A stretch of DNA of 13,086 nt from DASTRU01 sp035761045 (GTDB lineage: Bacteria > Pseudomonadota > Gammaproteobacteria > Burkholderiales > Burkholderiaceae_E). Positions 7,999 through 13,086 of the stretch are shown piece by piece (position 1 is the first letter of the stretch; every line of letters begins with the position of its first letter). Location of the stretch: NCBI GenBank assembly GCA_035761045.1, contig DASTRU010000096.1, positions 1 to 13,086 of the forward strand. Reading direction: 5' to 3'. The notes below the pieces were generated by a model that was not told the DNA's origin, did not search any database, and saw only the letters and a program-made list of their open reading frames with translations. The translations under genes and the position numbers were made by a program.

Positions 7999-8124
7999 AA
8001 TGTCGCGTCGCTAATGCGTGTTCGTGTTGGCGACGAGCAACATCGACTTATCAGTGACTCGCGAGCGTGACGCAGTACACGCTTGTCATTACATCTTCGA
8101 CGGCGCATTAGCTTGCCGCGTTAA

Positions 8125-8190
8125 ATGACTGATGTTAGTTTCAAAATCCATATTAATCAGAGCTTTGGGGTGGCGCGTGCATCAGCCTAA
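8125..8190 (+). other. Possible 21-codon upstream ORF at the fimV 5' end
   Basis: ATG at 8125 opens a 21-codon frame ending TAA at 8188-8190, out of frame with fimV. It matters only if fimV starts downstream of 8190, where it would be a leader ORF. It has no Shine-Dalgarno site and no recognisable product, and such a short frame can arise by chance. Confidence 0.12.
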
Positions 8191-10975
8191 ATCGGTGTTT
8201 TCATTGGATCTAGCGCTGCAGCGGCTGTGGCGGTCGAACAGTGGCGTAGTAGTGCGCAGTCCCGCCGCGCTATCGAAAATGGCTAGCGCCGTGGCGCTGG
8301 CACTTGCCGTGGGCAGCGTCAATCTCGTCGGAACGCAACCCGCGCAGGCCGCTGGTTTGGGACGTCTGAATGTGCAGTCCGCGCTCGGGCAACCGCTGCG
8401 CGCCGAGATTGAAATCACGGGCGCGACGACCGAAGAGCTTGCGTCGTTGAACGCACGCTTGGCGTCCCAAGATGTGTTTCGCGCGGCGGGTATCGACTTC
8501 AATCCCGCGCTGCTTGGACTTAAATTCAACGTTGAGCGACGCCCGGGCCGAGCCACGATCGTCGTCACTTCTCAACAACCGATCAACGAGCCCTTCATCG
8601 GCATGTTGCTCGAGCTGACATGGGCGAACGGACGTTTGGTGCGCGAGTACACCTTCTTGCTCGATCCGCCCGAGCTTCGCGTGGGTCAGCGTGCTCCGAC
8701 ACCGGTCGCGCCGGCTGTTCCGCCCGCGGTGCCATCCGCGCCGCCGCCAGCGGCCGTTGCCAAGCCGGAGCCGGCACCGACGCCCGCTCCCGCGCCGCTT
8801 GCTCAGCCGTCCGCACCGCGTACCGCGCCTTCGGGTCCCGCCGCGTCGTCACGTCCCGCATCGGACGCGGCGCCAAACGAAGTCACCGTCAAGCGCGGCG
8901 ATACGTTGGCGAAGATCGCACGCGACGTGAAGCACGAGGGCGTTACGCTCGATCAAATGCTGGTCGCGCTGTTTCAACAAAATCCGGATGCATTCGCCGG
9001 TAACAACATGAACCGGCTGCGTTCGGGCGCGGTTTTGCGCGTACCCAACGCGGACCAAGCGGGTGCCCTGTCGGCCGCCGAGGCGCGCAAGACGGTGCTG
9101 GCGCAAACGACCGATTTCTCCGAATACCGTAATCGTCTCGCGGGTGCCGTGGCCAACGCGCCCGCACAATCGTCGGCGGACGATGCACGTGCCGCGACGG
9201 GCCAAGTTACGCCGAAGGTGGACGACAAGGCCGCGCCAAAGTCCGATACCGGCGACAAGGTTAAGTTGGCGCGTCCGCGCGACGGCGCGACGAAACCGGG
9301 GGCGACGGGCGGCGGCACCGTTCCACCGGGCGCGATCGCCGAGAACGATGCGGCGACCGCGCGCGAACGCGCGTTGAACGAATCCAAACAGCGGATCGCC
9401 GAGTTGGAGCGCAACGTCGGTGACCTCAAAGGCATCGTCGCCGCCCCCAACCCGAATGCCGCCGAAGCCCAGAAAGCGGCCGAGGCCAAGCAAGCCGGCA
9501 AGCCAGTTGAGCCGACGAAGGTAGAACCGCCAGCGGCCGAGCCGCCAAAAGCAGCTGAACCGCCCAAGGCGGAAGCGCCAAAAGCGGATGCGTCGACAGT
9601 ACCGGGCGCAACCGTGATCGAGCCGCCGAAGTCGGACGGTAGCGCCGCGCCGCAAACTCCGGCAGCGGAAGCGCCGAAGGCGGATGCGCCCGCGGCCGAG
9701 CCGCCTGCCGCGACCGTAGCGCCAGAGCCCGCCAAACCCACGCCGCCGCAAGCAGTACAACCGCCCGCGCCGGCGCCCGAACAACCGGGCTTCTTCGCCA
9801 GCCTGTTGGGTAACCCGATGGCGATCGGCGGCGTGGCCGGACTAGCCGCGGCGCTAGCGGCGTACCTGGTCTACAGCCGTCGTAACAAAAAGAAGATGTC
9901 GCACTTCCAGGACAGCATCCTGACCGGCGGCGAGTTGGATTCGAAGTCGATTTTCGACACGACGGGCGGGCAGTCCATCAACACCACGGATTCGACGTTC
10001 AACTCAAGCTTCACGCCATCGGCCAGCCAGATCGACTCGAACGAAGTGGACCCGATCGCCGAAGCGGACGTGTACATCGCCTACGGCCGCGATGCGCAAG
10101 CCGAAGAGATTTTGAAAGAGGCGCTCAAGACCGCGCCGACGCGTCAAGCCATTCGCGTCAAGCTGTTGGAGATTTATGCCAGCCGACGTGACGTGGCCGC
10201 GTTCGATGCCGTGGCGGGCGAGCTGTACAACCTCACCAGCGGTAACGGCGAGGAGTGGGAGAAAGCCGCCGCTCTAGGTCGTTCGCTCGATCCGCGTAAT
10301 CCGCTCTACGGCGGCGCAAGCGGTGCCAACGTTGGCGCGATGGACGACGCGGTGAATGTCGAGCCGCCGAATTTGCCGGTCCTTGGCGACACGATCGAAA
10401 CGCAACCGCTCGCGTCATCCGCGCAACCCGCCCGGACCGACTCGACGCCCTTGGATTTCGACCTGACGTCGCCGATCACGCTCAATCCGATGGCCAAGAC
10501 CTCGGCCACGCCGACGTTCAATGCCGCACCTCCGTCGGATGCGACCGACGAAGAACAAGCCGCGTCGGAAACGCCGTCCGCCCTTGACTTCGACCTGAGC
10601 GCCGTGACGCCGCCCGATCCGACGACACGGACCACGCCGCGCGCACTGGACTTCAACGTCGACATGCCGTCGTTGGAAGCGCCAACCATTCCGGGCGATG
10701 ACTTTGGCGATCTCGAAGGGGAAACGCAGTTGTCCCCGGCGACCGAGATGGACCTGTCCGATATTTCGTTGGAGCTTGACGGCAATAAGTCCGCCGGCGC
10801 GACGCCATCGTCGGCCGAGGGTGGTCAGGAAATGACGACCAAGCTCGATCTCGCCGCGGCCTACAAGGAAATCGGCGATAAGGAAGGCGCGAAGGAGTTG
10901 CTCGACGAAGTGCTCCGGGGCGGCAATTCCGAACAGCAGTCCCGTGCTCGCCAGATGCTTGAAACATTGGGCTAA
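8132..10975 (+). CDS. fimV: FimV/HubP-family polar hub protein with LysM domain
   Basis: Inner-membrane, peptidoglycan-binding scaffold. Relatives organise type IV pili, chemosensory proteins and cell-pole markers. The order along 947 residues is a signal sequence ending near QPAQA (residue 73), then the FimV N-terminal domain (LNVQSALGQPLRAEIEI to REYTFLLDPPE, about 78-184). A Pro/Ala linker (about 187-247) and a LysM domain (about 248-305, VKRGDTLAKIARDV) follow, then a short coiled coil (about 408-436) and a second Pro/Ala/Lys linker (about 437-553). One transmembrane helix (about 562-585) is followed by RRNKKK. A TPR-like block (about 640-720) and an acidic tail with LDFDL repeats lead to the conserved FimV C-terminal domain (about 903-947). 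The end is certain and the start is not. ATG 8132 has no Shine-Dalgarno site and its first codons are AT-rich. GTG 8177, GTG 8252 and ATG 8279 are alternatives. Nothing marks it as defective. Confidence 0.93.
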   Translation: MLVSKSILIRALGWRVHQPKSVFSLDLALQRLWRSNSGVVVRSPAALSKMASAVALALAVGSVNLVGTQPAQAAGLGRLNVQSALGQPLRAEIEITGATTEELASLNARLASQDVFRAAGIDFNPALLGLKFNVERRPGRATIVVTSQQPINEPFIGMLLELTWANGRLVREYTFLLDPPELRVGQRAPTPVAPAVPPAVPSAPPPAAVAKPEPAPTPAPAPLAQPSAPRTAPSGPAASSRPASDAAPNEVTVKRGDTLAKIARDVKHEGVTLDQMLVALFQQNPDAFAGNNMNRLRSGAVLRVPNADQAGALSAAEARKTVLAQTTDFSEYRNRLAGAVANAPAQSSADDARAATGQVTPKVDDKAAPKSDTGDKVKLARPRDGATKPGATGGGTVPPGAIAENDAATARERALNESKQRIAELERNVGDLKGIVAAPNPNAAEAQKAAEAKQAGKPVEPTKVEPPAAEPPKAAEPPKAEAPKADASTVPGATVIEPPKSDGSAAPQTPAAEAPKADAPAAEPPAATVAPEPAKPTPPQAVQPPAPAPEQPGFFASLLGNPMAIGGVAGLAAALAAYLVYSRRNKKKMSHFQDSILTGGELDSKSIFDTTGGQSINTTDSTFNSSFTPSASQIDSNEVDPIAEADVYIAYGRDAQAEEILKEALKTAPTRQAIRVKLLEIYASRRDVAAFDAVAGELYNLTSGNGEEWEKAAALGRSLDPRNPLYGGASGANVGAMDDAVNVEPPNLPVLGDTIETQPLASSAQPARTDSTPLDFDLTSPITLNPMAKTSATPTFNAAPPSDATDEEQAASETPSALDFDLSAVTPPDPTTRTTPRALDFNVDMPSLEAPTIPGDDFGDLEGETQLSPATEMDLSDISLELDGNKSAGATPSSAEGGQEMTTKLDLAAAYKEIGDKEGAKELLDEVLRGGNSEQQSRARQMLETLG
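9569..9592 (+). repeat. 24-base direct repeat, copy 1 (fimV linker)
   Basis: It matches 9665-9688 except at two third-codon positions. Each copy encodes AEAPKADA inside the Pro/Ala/Lys-rich linker before the transmembrane helix. The 96-base offset keeps the frame. It looks like internal duplication of a low-complexity linker. Confidence 0.6.
9665..9688 (+). repeat. 24-base direct repeat, copy 2 (fimV linker)
   Basis: Second copy of the AEAPKADA-encoding unit at 9569-9592, in frame. The differences are synonymous, which suggests selection on the peptide or an old duplication. Confidence 0.6.
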
Positions 10976-10990
10976 TGCTTGTTGCTTGCT

Positions 10991-11028
10991 AAAAGGGCGG
11001 ACCATCCGGTTCGCCCTTTTTGTTTTTT
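10991..11028 (+). terminator. Intrinsic terminator after fimV
   Basis: The left arm 10991-11003 (AAAAGGGCGGACC) pairs with the right arm 11008-11020 (GGTTCGCCCTTTT) over 13 bp with one G-T pair and an ATCC loop. Then come T-runs at 11017-11021 and 11023-11028. It begins 15 bases after the fimV stop. It is the only textbook terminator in the window and ends 21 bases before the truA ATG. Confidence 0.93.
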
Positions 11029-11049
11029 CGCCGTCCACACACGCCGCCA

Positions 11050-11844
11050 ATGCCTCGCATCGCTCTTGGAATCGAATATGACGGGCATCCGTTTCGAGGC
11101 TGGCAATCGCAAGCCGACGTCCCAACGGTTCAACAAACGCTTGAGCGGGCGATACAAGCCTTCCTCGTAAACGACCAGCGCAGCGCCGTGGTGTGCGCCG
11201 GGCGCACCGATACCGGCGTGCATGCGCTTGGCCAAGTCGTGCATCTAGACACCGACGTGGAGCGGCCCACGCACGCGTGGGTACGCGGCGTTAACGCGCA
11301 TTTGCCGCAGAGCGTCGCCGTGCGGTGGGCGGCCCTGGTGCCTGATGATTTTCACGCGCGTTTTAGCGCGGAGCGTCGCGAATACTTTTATTGCATTCAT
11401 AACGCCGCGACGAGATCCGCATTGCTCGCGCATCGCGCCGCCTGGTGTTTTCGTCCCTTGGATGCGGGCGCCATGAACGAGGCCGCCACGTGCTTGGTCG
11501 GCGAGCATGATTTTTCGAGTTTTCGCAGTGCTGAATGCCAAGCGAAAACGCCTGTCAAAACGGTGTATTCCGTGCGCGTCACGCGTGTTGGGCAAATGAT
11601 TCATCTCCATATCGCGGCGAATGCGTTTTTGCATCATATGGTGCGCAATATCGTGGGCAGCTTGGTGTACGTGGGGCTTGGGCGAAAGCCTGGCGAGTGG
11701 ATACAACAGGTGCTCGATGCGCGAGATCGCAAACTCGCGGCGCCAACGTACGACGCGGCTGGCTTGTATTTCGTGCGGGTGCACTATCCTCGGCGTTTCG
11801 TGTTGCCCGAATCACCGCCGATGCCATGGATGGAGGGCGTTTGA
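11050..11844 (+). CDS. truA: tRNA pseudouridine(38-40) synthase TruA
   Basis: Converts uridines 38-40 of the anticodon stem-loop of many tRNAs to pseudouridine, in the cytoplasm. The protein has 264 residues, normal for TruA. Landmarks are LGIEYDGHPFRGWQ at the N-terminus and CAGRTDTGVHALGQVVH with the catalytic Asp54. RREYFYCIHN, FLHHMVRNIVGSLVYVG and a C-terminal AAGLYFVRVHY follow. ATG 11050 gives MPRIALGIEYDG as in relatives. The frame upstream of it runs through the terminator and is not coding. No Shine-Dalgarno site precedes the ATG. With the terminator so close, transcription must come from read-through or from a promoter I cannot identify. The stop codon overlaps the trpF start. Confidence 0.97.
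   Translation: MPRIALGIEYDGHPFRGWQSQADVPTVQQTLERAIQAFLVNDQRSAVVCAGRTDTGVHALGQVVHLDTDVERPTHAWVRGVNAHLPQSVAVRWAALVPDDFHARFSAERREYFYCIHNAATRSALLAHRAAWCFRPLDAGAMNEAATCLVGEHDFSSFRSAECQAKTPVKTVYSVRVTRVGQMIHLHIAANAFLHHMVRNIVGSLVYVGLGRKPGEWIQQVLDARDRKLAAPTYDAAGLYFVRVHYPRRFVLPESPPMPWMEGV
11832..11836 (+). promoter_or_regulatory. Ribosome-binding site of trpF inside truA
   Basis: GGAGG lies within the last codons of truA, four bases before TTG 11841. It favours that TTG over ATG 11826, which lies upstream of it. Confidence 0.6.
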
Positions 11845-12488
11845 ACCGTACTCGTATCAAGATTTGCGGCATTACCCGCCGCGAAGACGCCGACGCCGCC
11901 GTGCTGGCGGGTGCCGACGCGATCGGCCTCGTTGCCTATCCCAAAAGTCCACGCTATGTCGGCCCGGAGCTTGCGGCCTCGCTCGCCAAGGCATTACCAC
12001 CGTTTGTGACGCCGGTGGCGTTGTTCGTGAACGCCACGCGCGACGAAGTCGGCGCGTATCTCGACCAGTACCCTGGATATCTCCTGCAATTTCATGGCGA
12101 TGAAGACGCGGACGAGTGCGAGCAATTTGGTAACGCTTACGTGAAAGCCGCGCGCATGGTGGAAGGGTTCGATCTTGATGCCTTTGCGAATCAACATCCA
12201 CGGGCACAAGGCATTCTCGTTGACGCATGGAGCGAGGGCTATGGCGGCGCGGGCAAGACCTTTGATTGGTCGTGGCTGCCAGAGCGTTTTGATCGGCCGT
12301 TGGTGCTGTCGGGCGGACTCGAAGCACGCAACGTCGCCGAGGCCATCGCGCGGGTACGCCCGTGGGCGGTCGATGTTTCGAGCGGTGTCGAGCGGTCGAA
12401 GGGGGTGAAGGACGCGAGTAAAATCGCCGACTTCATCAAGGCCGTGCGCGCGGCGGATCTCGCCGAAACCCAGCTTCACGATGCCTAA
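11841..12488 (+). CDS. trpF: Phosphoribosylanthranilate isomerase
   Basis: Amadori rearrangement of N-(5-phosphoribosyl)anthranilate in tryptophan synthesis. It is a stand-alone (beta/alpha)8 barrel, not fused to TrpC. From the TTG at 11841 the protein has 215 residues and begins MNRTRIKICGITR. The catalytic Cys lies in IKICG (residue 8). The general-acid Asp is in LVDAWSEGYGGAGKTFDW near residue 128. The phosphate-binding LSGGLEARNV and VDVSSGVE close the barrel. The TTG overlaps the truA TGA in a TTGA tetramer with GGAGG upstream, which indicates coupled translation. ATG 11826 would add five residues (MDGGR). The long frame open from 11535 overlaps truA and has no TrpF features. trpB follows after 62 bases. 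Confidence 0.97.
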   Translation: MNRTRIKICGITRREDADAAVLAGADAIGLVAYPKSPRYVGPELAASLAKALPPFVTPVALFVNATRDEVGAYLDQYPGYLLQFHGDEDADECEQFGNAYVKAARMVEGFDLDAFANQHPRAQGILVDAWSEGYGGAGKTFDWSWLPERFDRPLVLSGGLEARNVAEAIARVRPWAVDVSSGVERSKGVKDASKIADFIKAVRAADLAETQLHDA

Positions 12489-12522
12489 GGCGCTGTCTTG
12501 ATATTCGCTCCCAAATCTTGCC

Positions 12523-12541
12523 GATGCGTTCAACGCGCATC
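12523..12541 (+). other. Short inverted repeat in the trpF-trpB gap
   Basis: GATGCG (12523-12528) and CGCATC (12536-12541) form a 6-bp stem with a 7-base loop. It ends nine bases before the trpB ATG at 12551. There is no T-run. The remainder of the 62-base gap shows nothing recognisable. It may be chance. Confidence 0.25.
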
Positions 12542-12550
12542 CAAATCGCA

Positions 12551-13086
12551 ATGAAACCCTACGATCTGCCCGATGAGCGTGGGCATTTTGGTCCTTATGG
12601 CGGCGTGTTTGTCGCCGAAACCTTAATGCACGCCTTGGCCGAATTACGCGACGCGTACGACAAGTACCGCCAAGACCCGCAATTCATCGCCGAGTTTGAG
12701 TACGAGCTTGCGCATTTCGTCGGGCGGCCAAGCCCGATCTATCACGCCAAGCGATGGAGCGAACTTCTCGGTGGCGCGCAGATTTACCTCAAGCGCGAAG
12801 ACCTCAATCACACCGGCGCGCACAAGGTCAACAACACGATCGGTCAAGCGCTGCTAGCCAAGCGCATGGGCAAACCGCGCGTGATCGCCGAAACCGGAGC
12901 GGGTCAGCATGGCGTGGCCAGCGCCACGGTGGCCGCGCGCTTTGGTATGGAGTGCGTGGTGTACATGGGCGCCGAGGACGTAGGCCGACAAGCCGCCAAC
13001 GTCTACCGCATGAAGTTGCTCGGCGCGAAGGTGGTGCCGGTGGAAAGCGGCTCGCGCACCTTGAAAGACGCGCTTAACGAAGCGAT
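12551..13086 (+). CDS. trpB: Tryptophan synthase beta subunit (3' end outside window)
   Basis: PLP enzyme joining indole and serine to make tryptophan, working with TrpA. About 178 of the usual roughly 400 residues are present. The frame runs off the right edge without a stop. Visible features are GHFGPYGGVFVAETLM at the N-terminus, GRPSPIYHAKRWSELLGG, and YLKREDLNHTGAHKVNNT. The last contains the PLP-binding Lys. AETGAGQHGVASATVAA and VYMGAEDVGRQAANVYRMKLLGA follow. ATG 12551 (MKPYDLPDERG) is preferred. ATG 12524 is in frame and would add nine residues. Neither has a Shine-Dalgarno site. It lies downstream of trpF in the usual betaproteobacterial trpF-trpB order, so trpA is expected next. 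Confidence 0.97.
   Translation, partial: MKPYDLPDERGHFGPYGGVFVAETLMHALAELRDAYDKYRQDPQFIAEFEYELAHFVGRPSPIYHAKRWSELLGGAQIYLKREDLNHTGAHKVNNTIGQALLAKRMGKPRVIAETGAGQHGVASATVAARFGMECVVYMGAEDVGRQAANVYRMKLLGAKVVPVESGSRTLKDALNEA

Noticed and set aside
7999..8035. Terminator after asd
   Set aside because: CGTCGC (8006-8011) can pair with GCGACG (8030-8035), but the loop is 18 bases and no T-run follows.
8083..8111. Sigma-70 promoter before fimV with TTGTCA as -35
   Set aside because: The -35 is fair, but the best -10 at 17 bases (CATTAG) matches only three of six positions. It is too weak to call.
8849..9784. 311-codon open frame on the minus strand inside fimV
   Set aside because: Its Arg/Gly/Leu-rich product mirrors the Pro/Ala-rich linker codons of fimV. 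It has no domain, and fimV on the other strand is unmistakable.
11020..11049. Ten-residue extension of TruA from TTG 11020
   Set aside because: The start would lie in the T-run of the terminator. Relatives begin at the MPRIALG equivalent.
10415..11125. 236-codon minus-strand frame spanning the fimV end, the terminator and the truA start
   Set aside because: It crosses a strong terminator and two real genes, and its Arg-rich composition marks it as a shadow.
11535..11840. N-terminal extension of the trpF frame
   Set aside because: It overlaps truA throughout. The true TrpF start, MNRTRIKICG, is at TTG 11841 with GGAGG upstream.
1..13086. Mobile elements, CRISPR arrays, tRNA/rRNA genes or a novel defence-type cluster
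   Set aside because: I saw no transposase, long terminal repeats, regularly spaced repeats or tRNA-like folds. Every long + strand frame is accounted for by a known housekeeping or envelope family.

Overview
This is an ordinary chromosomal housekeeping segment of a GC-rich proteobacterium (GC roughly 60 % by eye, not counted). The gene order leuC-leuD-leuB-asd-fimV-truA-trpF-trpB, with chorismate synthase (aroC) nearby, and the LeuD and TruA sequences as I remember them point to a betaproteobacterium near Burkholderiales/Neisseriales. I cannot name a genus. All ten genes lie on the + strand, and no gap without a gene exceeds 133 bases.

Layout: 1-275 is the C-terminal end of a probable patatin-like phospholipase. 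343-1446 is aroC. About 1458-2633 is a 12-segment major facilitator superfamily (MFS) transporter with no ATG start close to its beginning. 2633-3496 is a lipoprotein M48 metalloprotease that overlaps the transporter stop codon. 3582-5003, 5028-5687 and 5759-6829 are leuC, leuD and leuB, and 6871-7998 is asd. 8132-10975 is a full-length fimV, followed by a strong intrinsic terminator (10991-11028). 11050-11844 (truA), 11841-12488 (trpF) and 12551 to the window end (trpB, partial) form the last cluster.

Functionally the window joins three amino-acid routes: the shikimate endpoint (AroC makes chorismate, the precursor that feeds TrpF and TrpB), leucine synthesis (LeuCD and LeuB), and the aspartate family (Asd, which also supplies diaminopimelate for peptidoglycan). 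Between them sit an envelope protease, a peptidoglycan-binding polar hub protein (FimV) and a tRNA pseudouridine synthase (TruA).

I found no mobile element, CRISPR array, tRNA or rRNA, and no sign of a new multi-gene system. The points worth a second look are local. They are a sharp AT-rich dip at the 5' end of fimV that puts its start in doubt, a strong terminator just upstream of truA, alternative hairpins between leuD and leuB, non-ATG starts, and patchy use of Shine-Dalgarno (SD) sites.
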